Source of the DNA: Sulfitobacter sp. CW3
GTDB lineage: Bacteria; Pseudomonadota; Alphaproteobacteria; Rhodobacterales; Rhodobacteraceae
DNA: 64,000 bases
Reading direction: 5' to 3'
NCBI RefSeq assembly: GCF_019392245.1
Contig: NZ_JAHXRL010000002.1
Span: 310,001-374,000 of the forward strand
Each line of letters opens with the position of its first letter. The first letter of the stretch is position 1. The notes beneath the pieces were generated by a model. It made no database searches and was not told the origin of the DNA. It saw only the letters and a program-made list of their open reading frames with translations. The position numbers and the translations under genes are program-made. This document shows positions 54,377 through 64,000 of the stretch, piece by piece.

Positions 54377-55419
54377 TGGGTCGCCGCGCAGCATTTGAAT
54401 TTGGGGGCGTCAGCATTGCAGCTGGCGCACGCCAAACCGTTGATCTTCCGGTCAGTGTTCTGTCAGACCACACGCCGGTTTCAATGTCTGTACATGTCAT
54501 TCATGGAAAGCTGGAAGGGCCAACCATGTTCGTCAGTGCCGGCATTCACGGGGACGAAGTGATTGGCGTCGAAATCGTCAGACGTCTTTTGCGGACACCC
54601 AATCTGAAATCGCTGCGCGGCACGCTTATTGTGATCCCGATTGTGAACGCATTCGGGTTCATTAACCACTCTCGCTATCTTCCTGACCGCCGTGACCTGA
54701 ACCGAATGTTTCCAGGCACGTCCGGCGGGTCGCTCGCGTCCCGATTGGCCAGTCTGTTCCTGAACGAGATCGTCGCCCGCTGCGATCTTGGGATTGACCT
54801 GCATTCAGCCGCAATCCATCGCACGAACCTGCCCCAGATCCGTATTTCCCCGGATAATCCCTATACGGCCGAGCTGGCCGAAGTGTTCGGCGCACCGGTC
54901 ATTTTGCAATCCCCACTACGCGAGGGTTCCTTGCGGGGGGCCGCGAAAGACATCGGCAAGGATGTCCTGCTGTATGAAGCCGGTGAAGGCCTGCGTTTTG
55001 ATGAGATGTCTGTACGCGCGGGGGTCGCAGGTATCTTGCGTGTAATGCGACACATCGGGATGCTTCCCGCCAAGGGTATCGCCAAGCCAAAAGCGGCGTC
55101 CCAGTATTGCCTCTCCAGCAAATGGCTGCGCGCACCGGCCGGTGGGCTTCTGCGCACCTTCAAGGCGGATGGCGATGTTGTGGCCAAAGGTGACGTGATG
55201 GCGATTGTCGCAGATCCATTTGGCGAAGAGGAAGAAGAAATCATCGCGCCATTTAACGGTATTGTGGTTGGCCGCGCGGTATTGCCAATCGTGAACGAAG
55301 GCGATGCCGTTTTCCACCTCGCGCGGGTAAAATCGATGATCAGAGCGGAAGGCGCGGTTGAAGAATTGAATGACCAGCTAACGGATGATCCGCTTTTTGA
55401 CGAAGATGAAATTATCTAA
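54373..55419 (+). CDS. Succinylglutamate desuccinylase/aspartoacylase-family (M14) hydrolase
   Basis: A 348-residue zinc carboxypeptidase-like enzyme. Zinc ligands are in [12 protein letters not shown] (His and Glu) and [11 protein letters not shown] (His). Substrate-side Arg and the segment [11 protein letters not shown] carry the catalytic Glu. A C-terminal beta-sandwich ([26 protein letters not shown]) is common in the AstE/ASPA-like subgroup. Coupled to rimK by ATGA overlap, so the likely substrate is an amino-acid or peptide amide related to RimK's product; no arginine-succinyl pathway genes are near. Confidence 0.9.
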   Translation: MMGRRAAFEFGGVSIAAGARQTVDLPVSVLSDHTPVSMSVHVIHGKLEGPTMFVSAGIHGDEVIGVEIVRRLLRTPNLKSLRGTLIVIPIVNAFGFINHSRYLPDRRDLNRMFPGTSGGSLASRLASLFLNEIVARCDLGIDLHSAAIHRTNLPQIRISPDNPYTAELAEVFGAPVILQSPLREGSLRGAAKDIGKDVLLYEAGEGLRFDEMSVRAGVAGILRVMRHIGMLPAKGIAKPKAASQYCLSSKWLRAPAGGLLRTFKADGDVVAKGDVMAIVADPFGEEEEEIIAPFNGIVVGRAVLPIVNEGDAVFHLARVKSMIRAEGAVEELNDQLTDDPLFDEDEII

Positions 55420-55494
55420 TTGGGCCGAACCGAACCCGAAAATGATAACACTCAAAAACTAATGGAATTGCAGGGGCAACAAGACATGCCCCGC

Positions 55495-55573
55495 TTGGGG
55501 GCTTTCGACAGCCCCCGGTTTCCAATTCAATAGATGCAGAGCAGCGCCCGTTGGTATTTTAGCAGCGGGCGCA
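55495..55573 (+). terminator. Two hairpins after the RimK cluster
   Basis: GGGGGCT-TTCGAC-AGCCCCC (about 55496-55516), followed by GGTTT, and GCGCCCGT / AGCGGGCGC (about 55545-55572). The first is the likely terminator of the cluster; the second may serve the convergent VOC gene (stop 55603). Confidence 0.55.
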
Positions 55574-55602
55574 CCCAGCTTACGGACGTACCCCCTTTGC
55601 TA

Positions 55603-56184
55603 TCAGTACGGATTTTTAGGCGACCGGTCGTCCGACAGGGACCGCTGTGACCGCTCGACAATCATCACGGTCGCATCTGCCAGATGTTGGCGTTCGATGT
55701 GGTGATCGCCACGCGCCACCCGCAGCTTATGGGCCTCTAGCATCACCTCGGCATGGGATGAACCGCGCGGCGGGATGAAAGTATAACATGCCAGTTCGAT
55801 CAAAAACCCCAGCGGGTCCTTGAAATAGATCGAATGCATAAAACCGCGATCCTTGATGCCGGAATTACCGATGCCGCGTTCTTGCAGCCGGTCAAGCACT
55901 TGGTCGAACATGGCGCGGTCGACCTCGAACGCCAGATGATGCACGCAACCTGCATCGGTGGGGGTCCGGCTGTGAACCGGTTTGCGATCTTCGTTCGTGA
56001 AAATCGTGATCAAACGCCCGTCGCCGGGATCGAAATACAGATGCCCCTCGTTAGGGTTGTCCAGATTGGGCTGGTCAAAGATGAACGGCATCCCCAGCAG
56101 CCCCTCCCAGAAATCAATGCTGGTCTGGCGGTCCGCGCCCATCAGCGTGATGTGATGAACCCCGATGACTTGGATTTTCTGCAT
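55603..56184 (-). CDS. VOC family (glyoxalase/dioxygenase-like) protein
   Basis: A 193-residue protein with two VOC beta-alpha-beta-beta-beta modules. Metal ligands: His in VIGVHHITLMG, His in GCVHHLAFEVD and Glu in GFLIELACY. These fit extradiol dioxygenase-like VOC enzymes; a tail of about 50 residues with a helix (SSHAEVMLEAHKLRVARGDHHIERQHLADATVMIVERSQ, seen in parts) follows. GGGGAAGC precedes the ATG. Substrate unknown. It is divergent from mreB. Confidence 0.87.
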   Translation of the reverse strand: MQKIQVIGVHHITLMGADRQTSIDFWEGLLGMPFIFDQPNLDNPNEGHLYFDPGDGRLITIFTNEDRKPVHSRTPTDAGCVHHLAFEVDRAMFDQVLDRLQERGIGNSGIKDRGFMHSIYFKDPLGFLIELACYTFIPPRGSSHAEVMLEAHKLRVARGDHHIERQHLADATVMIVERSQRSLSDDRSPKNPY

Positions 56185-56223
56185 TTTCGCTTCCCCAATT
56201 TTAACACTTAGCTAAAATAATAG

Positions 56224-57405
<1,182 letters not shown>

Positions 57406-57446
57406 ATCAGGCACACTTTACCAAAGCCCGATCAGCGGCAGGACGG

Positions 57447-57465
57447 CCCTGCCCTAAAGGCAGGG
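57447..57465 (+). other. Hairpin between mreB and mreC
   Basis: CCCTGCC (57447-57453) pairs with GGCAGGG (57459-57465). No T-run follows, so it is probably an mRNA processing or stability structure that lets mreB be made in excess over the rest. Confidence 0.55.
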
Positions 57466-57478
57466 AACACGTCACGTC

Positions 57479-58384
57479 ATGGCTACAGACCGATCATCAT
57501 CCAACGACTTTGGCCGGCCTTTACGGCGGATCATGTTGGCTGTGCTGTTCTTACTGCTTGTTGGCGTATTTCTGCTGTGGCGCATCGACAGCCCGCGTGT
57601 CGAACGGTTTCGCGCACAAATCACAGATCGCATCGTTCCCAATCTGGATTGGGCCATGGCCCCCGTGACCGGAACCGTCAATCTGCTGCGCGACTATCAA
57701 AGCTATCAACGGCTCACCGTACAAAACCAAGAGCTGCGGTCCGAACTGCGCAAGATGCAGACATGGAAAGAAGCCGCGCTTCAACTTGAACAGGAAAACG
57801 CCCGGTTGCTGGACCTGAACAAGGTGCGGCTTGATCCACGTCTGACCTATATCACAGGCGTGGTACTGGCCGATTCAGGATCACCGTTTCGCCAATCCGT
57901 TTTGCTGAATGTCGGATCAAGAGACGGCATCGTAGAAGGCTGGGCCACGGTGGATGGGATTGGCCTTGTGGGCAGAATTTCGGGGGTCGGAAAAGACACC
58001 GCACGGGTCATTTTGGTCACCGACATATCCAGCCGCATACCCGCGACCATCCAACCCTCTGGCCAGCGCGCGATTATCGCGGGCGATAACTCTTCTGCGC
58101 CGCCGATTGATTTTCTTGAAAACCCCGATCTTGTGCGCCCCGGTGACCGTGTGATCAGCTCGGGCGACGGGGGTGTGTTTCCAGCGGGCTTGTTGATCGG
58201 TCAGGTCGCCGCTGATCCCGGTGGCCGCTTGCGTGTACGGCTCGCTGCCGATTTTGAACGTCTGGAGTTTTTGCGGGTGTTGCGCGGGCACAGCGTCGAG
58301 ACGGTGACCGAGGGCGCGTCAATTATACTGGACCAAAGCCGACCCGACCCAGCATCAAACACCCCCGAGCCCCTTGGCGAATAA
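57479..58384 (+). CDS. mreC: Rod shape-determining protein MreC
   Basis: A 301-residue bitopic protein: cytoplasmic N-terminus, one membrane helix (IMLAVLFLLLVGVFLLWRI), a periplasmic coiled coil (about 80-115; LTVQNQELRSELRKMQ) and then the beta-domain (VVLADSGSPFRQSVLLNVGSRDGIVEGWATV). It links MreB to PBP2 and RodA. Its stop codon overlaps the mreD start by one base. Confidence 0.95.
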   Translation: MATDRSSSNDFGRPLRRIMLAVLFLLLVGVFLLWRIDSPRVERFRAQITDRIVPNLDWAMAPVTGTVNLLRDYQSYQRLTVQNQELRSELRKMQTWKEAALQLEQENARLLDLNKVRLDPRLTYITGVVLADSGSPFRQSVLLNVGSRDGIVEGWATVDGIGLVGRISGVGKDTARVILVTDISSRIPATIQPSGQRAIIAGDNSSAPPIDFLENPDLVRPGDRVISSGDGGVFPAGLLIGQVAADPGGRLRVRLAADFERLEFLRVLRGHSVETVTEGASIILDQSRPDPASNTPEPLGE

Positions 58385-59016
58385 TGGACACTCAATCACC
58401 TCTTCGCCTGTGGATGATGCGCGCGGTGTTCCTGATGCTGGCGATGACGTTGCTGTTCTTTCACCTTCTGCCAATTGAAACGCAGCCCGTGGCCTTGTTT
58501 CAGGTCGATCTGCTGCCCCCACTTTCCAGCATCGACCCCGCAGAGGCGCGACTGCGCAACCTGCTAAACCAAGGTAATGCACGCTACATGGTTGCACCTG
58601 ATCTGCTGATTGCTTTCGCCTTTGCATGGTCCGTGCGGCGGCCCGAATATGTGCCCGCCATTCTGCTCTGCGCTGTGTTTTTACTAACCGATTTATTGCT
58701 TCAGCGCCCGCCAGGCCTGTGGGCATTATTGGCCCTGATTGCCTGCGAAAACCTGAAAATACGCGGGCGGTCCTTGCGCGATAGCAGTTTCGGACCTGAA
58801 TGGCTTGCCGTGACAATCTGGCTTGTGGCAGTTTTGCTGCTAAACCGCTTTGTGCTAGTATTGGTGTTGGCTCCCCGGCCTGACCTAAAATTGAGCCTGA
58901 TCGAATTGGGGCTGACGGTTTTGGTCTATCCTATTGTGGTTTTGGTCACCCATCTGTTCATGGGCGTACGCAAGGCCACACCGGGCGACTTTGACAGCGC
59001 TGGCAGCCGCGGATGA
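58384..59016 (+). CDS. mreD: Rod shape-determining protein MreD
   Basis: A 210-residue integral membrane protein with five or six helices (AVFLMLAMTLLFFHLLP; DLLIAFAFAWSVRRP with the conserved Pro/Asp-rich turn; VPAILLCAVFLLTDLLLQRPPGLWALLALI). It completes the MreBCD complex. Start 58384, directly on the mreC stop. Confidence 0.92.
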   Translation: MDTQSPLRLWMMRAVFLMLAMTLLFFHLLPIETQPVALFQVDLLPPLSSIDPAEARLRNLLNQGNARYMVAPDLLIAFAFAWSVRRPEYVPAILLCAVFLLTDLLLQRPPGLWALLALIACENLKIRGRSLRDSSFGPEWLAVTIWLVAVLLLNRFVLVLVLAPRPDLKLSLIELGLTVLVYPIVVLVTHLFMGVRKATPGDFDSAGSRG

Positions 59017-59026
59017 GGAGACGGGG

Positions 59027-60970
59027 ATGAGACGCAGCAGGGCAGAAACAGACGCGAGCCAAGCCAAGTTGAGCCGTCGCGCTGCGTTATTGGGCGGCGT
59101 GCAGTTGCTTTTTATGGGCGGTCTTGCCGCGCGCATGAACTATCTACAGGTCGAGCAGGCCGATCAATACCTGCTGCTCGCCGAAGAAAACCGCATTAAC
59201 ATCCGTCTGATCCCGCCCACACGTGGCGAGATTTTTGACCGCAACGGCATACAGCTGGCTCAAAACGTCCCCTCCTACCGCATCGTCATGGTCCGCGAGG
59301 AAGCTGGCGATGTCGAAGAGGTCATGCACCGTCTGGCCAAAGTGATCGACCTTGACCCCGAAGCCCGCGACCGCGCCATCGCCGAAGTGAAAGCCGCCGA
59401 GCGGTTTTTGCCCGTCACTGTCGCCGATAACGTCAGCTGGGATTATCTGAGCCGCGTTTCCGTGAATGCCCCCGCGCTGCCCGGCGTTAGCCCCGAGGTC
59501 GGCCTCACACGTGTCTATCCGCGCGGGTCCGACTTTGCCCATATCGTGGGGCGCGTTGGCCGCGTAAGTCAGGCAGATATAGACGCGCAGGAAACCCCGG
59601 ACGCGGTACTGCGTATCCCGCGTTTTCAAATTGGCCGCATCAACGTCGAGGCCCGCGAAGAAGGGCTGCTACGGGGTCTCGCTGGCACAAAGCAGGTCGA
59701 AGTAAACGCCACAGGCAGGGTCATGCGCGAACTGTCTCGTCGCGAGGGGCAATCTGGCGCTGACCTTCAGCTGACCATCGATTCCAAGTTGCAAAACTAT
59801 GTTCAGGCCCGATTGGGCACGGAAAGTGCGGCAGTCGTCATCATTGATTGTGAAAACGGTGACTTGGTCGCGAACGCGTCTTCGCCCAGCTATGACCCGA
59901 ACCTGTTCATCGGGGGTATTTCATCAGCCGATTACGATCCGATGCTGGAATCAAAGCACCGCCCCTTGGTGAATAAGACCGTTCAAGGCACCTATCCCCC
60001 TGGATCAACCTATAAAATGGTCGTGGCTATGGCCGCATTGGAAGAAGGCATTATCGGGCCGGACGACACCGTCTATTGCCCCGGCCATGTTGAGGTTGGG
60101 GGGCGCAAATTCCACTGTTGGAAACGCGCAGGCCACGGCTCGATGGATCTCGAAAATTCGCTCAAGCAGTCCTGCGATGTGTATTACTATGACCTTGCCC
60201 TGAAAGTCGGGATCGAAAAAATATCAGCAATCGCCAAGCGGTTCGGGTTGGGCATCCGCCACGATCTGCCCTTGTCCTCGGTCGCGTCCGGCCTGGCCCC
60301 GACAAAAGCGTGGAAAAGAGAAACACGCGGCGCAGAATGGGTAATCGGCGATACCGTCAATGCGTCGATTGGCCAAGGGTTCACGCTCAGCTCGCCGCTC
60401 CAGTTGGCGGTGATGACAGCACGGATCGCGACCAACCGTATGGTCACGCCGCGCCTAATCAAATCCATCGATGGGATCGAACAGCCCTCGGGCGGGGGCG
60501 AACCGTTGGGGATGAACGAAAACAACCTGCGCAAAATCCGCAAGGGGATGCATGTTGTCGTCAATGACAGACGGGGCACGGGATACCGGTCGCGTATCAT
60601 TGCCGAAGGGATGCGCATGGCGGGCAAAACGGGCACCAGCCAAGTGCGCAGCATCACCACCGCCGAGCGCGCCCGGGGTGTCAGCCGCAACGAGGATCTG
60701 CCCTGGGAACGGCGCGACCATGCGCTGTTCGTGGCTTTTGCCCCCTCGGACAAGCCGCGCTATGCCGTATCAGTACTGGTCGAACATGGCGGTGGTGGTT
60801 CAACAGCCGCTGCACCAATTGCGCGCGACGTGCTTTTACAGGCGCTTTATGGTGGCGAGCCCCCCCTTGATGCCTATCCAACAGGCGACAGAGACCGTAT
60901 TGCGGAACAGCAAAAAGAACTGCGCGATGTGCAACCCCAGGCCACGATCAAAGGTAAAGATCAGGCATGA
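59027..60970 (+). CDS. mrdA: Penicillin-binding protein 2 (elongation transpeptidase)
   Basis: A 647-residue class B PBP. One N-terminal anchor (LLGGVQLLFMGGLAARMNYL), a pedestal domain beginning NRINIRLIPPTRGEIFDRNG, then the transpeptidase with SxxK (PGSTYKMVV, near residue 329), SxN-type SCDVYYYDLA and KTG (AGKTGTSQV). The start at 59027 has GGATGAGGAG upstream and lies 10 bases after mreD. It makes the cross-links of side-wall peptidoglycan with RodA. Confidence 0.96.
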   Translation: MRRSRAETDASQAKLSRRAALLGGVQLLFMGGLAARMNYLQVEQADQYLLLAEENRINIRLIPPTRGEIFDRNGIQLAQNVPSYRIVMVREEAGDVEEVMHRLAKVIDLDPEARDRAIAEVKAAERFLPVTVADNVSWDYLSRVSVNAPALPGVSPEVGLTRVYPRGSDFAHIVGRVGRVSQADIDAQETPDAVLRIPRFQIGRINVEAREEGLLRGLAGTKQVEVNATGRVMRELSRREGQSGADLQLTIDSKLQNYVQARLGTESAAVVIIDCENGDLVANASSPSYDPNLFIGGISSADYDPMLESKHRPLVNKTVQGTYPPGSTYKMVVAMAALEEGIIGPDDTVYCPGHVEVGGRKFHCWKRAGHGSMDLENSLKQSCDVYYYDLALKVGIEKISAIAKRFGLGIRHDLPLSSVASGLAPTKAWKRETRGAEWVIGDTVNASIGQGFTLSSPLQLAVMTARIATNRMVTPRLIKSIDGIEQPSGGGEPLGMNENNLRKIRKGMHVVVNDRRGTGYRSRIIAEGMRMAGKTGTSQVRSITTAERARGVSRNEDLPWERRDHALFVAFAPSDKPRYAVSVLVEHGGGGSTAAAPIARDVLLQALYGGEPPLDAYPTGDRDRIAEQQKELRDVQPQATIKGKDQA

Positions 60971-62106
60971 GTTATCTTGAATATAACGTCAAACACGTCC
61001 CCACCGGGTTCAGGAAAATCCTGCATCTGAACTGGCCCCTGACCATTCTGCTGATTGCTGTATCCTGTGTCGGTTTCCTGATGCTGTATTCTGTTGCGGG
61101 CGGCAGGTTTATGCCTTGGGCCGAACCGCAAATGAAACGCTTTGCCATGGGGCTGGGGCTGATGATTGCCGTGGGGATGGTACCCATTTGGCTGTGGCGC
61201 AACCTTGCCGGGGTCGCCTATCTCGGGACAGTGGTTTTGCTGATCGCGGTCGAACTGTTCGGCTCTGTCGGGATGGGTGCACAGCGCTGGATTGAACTGG
61301 GTTCATTTCGCCTACAGCCATCGGAGTTAATGAAAATCACCCTCGTGATGATGCTGGCTGCCTATTACGATTGGCTGCCAGCCAAACGCACATCGCGGCC
61401 CATTTGGGTGCTGCTTCCCATAGTCATGATCCTTGTGCCCACTGCGTTGGTGCTCAAGCAACCCGACCTTGGTACGGCGCTATTGCTGATGTGCGCAGGC
61501 GGGGGGCTGATGTTTCTGGCCGGTGTGCATTGGGCCTATTTCGCCGTTGTCTTTTCAGCCGGCATCGGGTTGATCACCGCGGTTTTCCAATCGCGCGGCA
61601 CGCCGTGGCAATTGCTAAAAGACTATCAGTTTCGGCGCATCGATACGTTTATCGACCCCAGTACCGATCCCTTGGGCGCAGGGTATCACATCACTCAGTC
61701 CAAAATTGCCCTTGGGTCCGGTGGCTGGACGGGCAGGGGCTTTATGCAAGGCACGCAATCGCGCCTGAATTTCCTACCCGAAAAACATACTGATTTTATC
61801 TTTACCACCCTTGCCGAAGAATTCGGATTTATTGGCGGTTTTTCGTTACTGGGCCTGTACGCGTTGATTATTATCTTCTGTATTGCCGCCGCTGTGATCA
61901 ACAAGGATCGGTTTTCTTCCTTGCTCACCTTGGGCATCGCGCTGAACTTCTTTTTGTTCTTTGCCGTGAATATGTCAATGGTGATGGGAATGGCCCCGGT
62001 CGTGGGCGTGCCTCTGCCGCTCGTCAGCTATGGCGGATCTGCCATGCTGGTCCTTTTACTGGCTTTCGGGCTGGTTCAATCTGCACATGTTCATCGTCCA
62101 AGGTAG
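60967..62106 (+). CDS. rodA: Peptidoglycan glycosyltransferase RodA
   Basis: A 379-residue SEDS polymerase with about ten helices. SEDS blocks: GAQRWIELGSFRLQPSELMKI, LKQPDLGTALLL (catalytic Asp region), GAGYHITQSKIALGSGGWTGRGFMQGTQSRLNFLPEKHTDFIFTTLAEEFGFIGG (in parts), and GVPLPLVSYGGSAM. The start overlaps the mrdA stop by 4 bases (ATGA). Confidence 0.96.
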   Translation: MSYLEYNVKHVPTGFRKILHLNWPLTILLIAVSCVGFLMLYSVAGGRFMPWAEPQMKRFAMGLGLMIAVGMVPIWLWRNLAGVAYLGTVVLLIAVELFGSVGMGAQRWIELGSFRLQPSELMKITLVMMLAAYYDWLPAKRTSRPIWVLLPIVMILVPTALVLKQPDLGTALLLMCAGGGLMFLAGVHWAYFAVVFSAGIGLITAVFQSRGTPWQLLKDYQFRRIDTFIDPSTDPLGAGYHITQSKIALGSGGWTGRGFMQGTQSRLNFLPEKHTDFIFTTLAEEFGFIGGFSLLGLYALIIIFCIAAAVINKDRFSSLLTLGIALNFFLFFAVNMSMVMGMAPVVGVPLPLVSYGGSAMLVLLLAFGLVQSAHVHRPR

Positions 62107-62112
62107 GTCTTT

Positions 62113-63045
62113 ATGCCCCTCAATATTCTTTTTGCCGCTCGCGCCGAACGCTGGGCGACCTACGAACAACCCCTGCGCGACGCACTGCGTGATACGGGTA
62201 TCACCGCCAACCTTAGCACTGATATTGCGCCGTCCGAGGTCGATTATATCGTTTATGCGCCGAACAGTGACTTGCAGGATTTCACCCCCTACACCCGCAC
62301 CAAGGCTGTGCTGAATCTATGGGCCGGCGTTGAAAAAATTACGGGTAATCCGACCCTCAAGGTGCCGCTGGCACGTATGGTTGATCCCGGCTTGACCAAG
62401 GGAATGGTAGAATGGGTGACCGGGCACGTGATGCGCTATCACCTTGGGCTGGATATCGACATTTTACACACCGGTACCGATTGGACGCCGCGCACGCCGC
62501 CCCTGGCACAAGAACGCAAGGTTGGTATTCTTGGTATGGGGGCTTTGGGCACTGAGGCGGCCAAAACGCTTGCCAGCCTAGGATTTGATGTGGCGGGCTG
62601 GTCGCGTAGCGCCAAAACCGCACCGGGGATAAAGTGTTTCGATGGGAAACAAGGATTGCAGGATATCCTGACGCGCAGTGAAATACTGGTGCTTTTGCTG
62701 CCCGATACTCCGGCGACAGAAAACACCATCGACAAAGCTGCACTGGCAACGATGCCAAAGGGTGCGTTTATCATCAACCCTGGCCGGGGACCGCTAATTG
62801 ACGATGATGCCCTGATCAACGCGCTCGATAGCGGCCAGATTGCTCATGCCACCCTAGACGTTTTCCGAACCGAACCCTTGCCCGCGCAGCATCCCTATTG
62901 GGCGCATCCAAATGTCACTGTCACGCCCCACATCGCCGCAGAAACGCGCGCCGTGACAGCATCACAAATGGTCGTCGAAAACATCCAACGCGGCGAAACA
63001 GGGCAACCCTTTTTGCATCTGGTCGATCGCGCCTTAGGCTACTGA
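62113..63045 (+). CDS. ghrA: Glyoxylate/hydroxypyruvate reductase A
   Basis: A 310-residue D-isomer-specific 2-hydroxyacid dehydrogenase. NADPH motif: VGILGMGALGTEAAKTLASLGF (about residue 137); catalytic Arg in INPGRGPLIDDDALI, Glu in VFRTEPLP and His in VTPHIAAETR. It matches E. coli GhrA in length and motifs. It begins six bases after rodA, so it may ride on the elongasome operon although its function is in glyoxylate and hydroxypyruvate reduction. Confidence 0.92.
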   Translation: MPLNILFAARAERWATYEQPLRDALRDTGITANLSTDIAPSEVDYIVYAPNSDLQDFTPYTRTKAVLNLWAGVEKITGNPTLKVPLARMVDPGLTKGMVEWVTGHVMRYHLGLDIDILHTGTDWTPRTPPLAQERKVGILGMGALGTEAAKTLASLGFDVAGWSRSAKTAPGIKCFDGKQGLQDILTRSEILVLLLPDTPATENTIDKAALATMPKGAFIINPGRGPLIDDDALINALDSGQIAHATLDVFRTEPLPAQHPYWAHPNVTVTPHIAAETRAVTASQMVVENIQRGETGQPFLHLVDRALGY

Positions 63046-63071
63046 ACGCGCCCGCCTTAAGGCTGGAATTT

Positions 63072-63145
63072 GAGTTTATTTGGCAAAATGAAATCAGCGC
63101 GGTTTACCTGATATTTCATTTTGCCCTTAAACTCTCGCCGAAGGC
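63072..63145. repeat. Inverted pair of 3'-UTR elements, variant GGCAAAATG, between convergent genes
   Basis: GGCAAAATGAAAT (63082-63094) pairs perfectly with ATTTCATTTTGCC (63113-63125), and flanking GAGTTTA / TAAACTC extend the stem. Each half is a copy of the element after gltX, one for ghrA (plus) and one for the M3 peptidase (minus). Together they make a bidirectional terminator-like hairpin. Confidence 0.75.
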
Positions 63146-63159
63146 AAAAAGGTTTTTTC

Positions 63160-64000
63160 TCAAGCTGCGATTAACCCGCGCCCTTTCAGTAGTGCCTCAA
63201 CGCCTGGCAGTCGTCCTCTGAACGCCTTGTACAGCTCTGCCGCGTCGTGACTGCCGCCCGTGGAAAGAATGTGCGCCTCAAGCGCCTTTGCCTTTTCTGG
63301 GTCAAAAGCCCCACCTGCTTCCTCGAAGGCTTCGAAGGCATCGGCATCCATGACCTCTGACCACATATAACTGTAGTACCCGCTGGAATAGCCGTCCCCC
63401 GAAAAGACATGTGCGAATTGCGGGGTCGCGTGGCGCATGGTGATTGCAGCAGGCATGCCCAGATCGGCCAGAACCTGCGCCTGAGTAGCCATCGGATCGC
63501 TGGGCACGGTGCCATCGTGAAATTCCAGATCGACCAGGGCCGACGCTACATATTCGACCGTCGCAAACCCCATGCCAAAATTGGCGGCACCCAGAACTTT
63601 ATCCAACATCTCCTTCGGCATTGGCTCGCCAGTTTTGGCGTGGGTCGCGAATTCGCCCAGCACTTCTGGAACGTCCAACCAGTGTTCGTAAAGCTGGCTC
63701 GGCAGTTCCACAAAGTCACGGGCGACCGACGTACCGCTCACCGATTCATACGTCACATTCGATAACATCTGATGCAAAGCATGGCCGAACTCGTGGAACA
63801 AAGTCCGCGCATCGTCATAGGACAACAAGGCCGGTGTCCCTTTGGCAAAGTTGCAGACATTGATCACAATTGGCGATTGCTCTGCCGGGAACTTTGCCTG
63901 CGCGCGCATGGCCGAACACCACGCACCTGACCGCTTCGACCCTCGTGCAAAATAATCCCCGATAAACACGGCGACATGTTTGCCGCCTCGTGTCACCTCC
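63160..64000 (-). CDS. M3-family oligopeptidase, C-terminal part (cut by window end)
   Basis: At least 278 residues of the C-terminus of a thimet-type zinc metallopeptidase, which degrades short peptides in the cytosol. The zinc motif TLFHEFGHALHQML (HExxH) is near residue 67 of the visible part; the third ligand is in FVELPSQLYEHW. The downstream helix GYSSGYYSYMWSEVMDADAFEAF is typical of Dcp/PrlC enzymes. The N-terminal part lies beyond base 64000, so the true start is not seen. Confidence 0.9.
   Translation of the reverse strand, partial: EVTRGGKHVAVFIGDYFARGSKRSGAWCSAMRAQAKFPAEQSPIVINVCNFAKGTPALLSYDDARTLFHEFGHALHQMLSNVTYESVSGTSVARDFVELPSQLYEHWLDVPEVLGEFATHAKTGEPMPKEMLDKVLGAANFGMGFATVEYVASALVDLEFHDGTVPSDPMATQAQVLADLGMPAAITMRHATPQFAHVFSGDGYSSGYYSYMWSEVMDADAFEAFEEAGGAFDPEKAKALEAHILSTGGSHDAAELYKAFRGRLPGVEALLKGRGLIAA

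Overview
The window is about 64 kb of an alphaproteobacterial chromosome. The gene families point to the order Rhodobacterales, probably the marine Roseobacter group: a class I lysyl-tRNA synthetase, an NDUFS4-like complex I protein, a tandem glycine riboswitch on gcvT, a RutR-controlled reductive pyrimidine pathway, and the mreBCD-mrdA-rodA order. The genus cannot be read from the sequence. I see no rRNA, tRNA, CRISPR array, transposase or phage block. Most of it is core chromosome, with one short accessory-looking patch near 49.7-51.0 kb.

Layout. 0-9 kb: complex I accessory protein, uvrB, small membrane and outer-membrane proteins, a large beta-helix protein and lysS. 9-18.6 kb: a TerB-like protein, dacB, an EamA transporter gene broken by one stop codon, nadD, a usp-alanine symporter operon, ettA, a response regulator with a decayed GGDEF-like output, a cold-shock gene and an L,D-transpeptidase. 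18.6-29.6 kb: a pyrimidine uptake and degradation locus. A minus-strand operon carries amidohydrolase, small protein, dihydropyrimidinase and a four-gene ABC importer. rutR is divergent to it, and preT-preA follows. Two matching palindromes, at 25553 and 29593, are probable RutR operators. 29.8-34 kb: a second cold-shock gene and the tesA / ybbA-ybbP group. 34-38.7 kb: gcvT-gcvH-gcvP behind a tandem glycine riboswitch. 38.8-46.6 kb: GGCT-like protein, MATE exporter, gltX, nadE, an 18-repeat MORN protein with an ABM monooxygenase, and an SDR. 46.6-49.7 kb: leuA behind a leucine-rich leader peptide, then a LysR regulator divergent from a DUF1127 gene. 49.7-51 kb: degenerate repeats around an orphan membrane protein. 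51-55.4 kb: a compact cluster of a degenerate M14-like protein, MgtE, a retropepsin-like protease, RimK and an M14 aspartoacylase-like enzyme. 55.6-64 kb: a VOC protein, the rod-shape operon mreBCD-mrdA-rodA, a 2-hydroxyacid reductase and the C-terminal part of an M3 oligopeptidase cut by the window end.

How the parts work together. The pyrimidine locus forms a closed unit: import, reduction by PreTA, ring opening by dihydropyrimidinase, decarbamoylation to beta-alanine, and control by RutR. Glycine sensing drives the glycine cleavage operon. Leucine supply probably drives leuA through translation of an almost leaderless leader peptide. The mre-mrdA-rodA block encodes the elongasome. The MgtE-protease-RimK-M14 cluster is the best candidate for an incompletely described system, because it joins an amino-acid ligase with two hydrolases that could undo its product.

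A further feature is a family of 3'-UTR elements. Seven copies (six plus one inverted partner) lie just after stop codons, all oriented with the transcript. A second, AT-rich double-hairpin repeat occurs twice.
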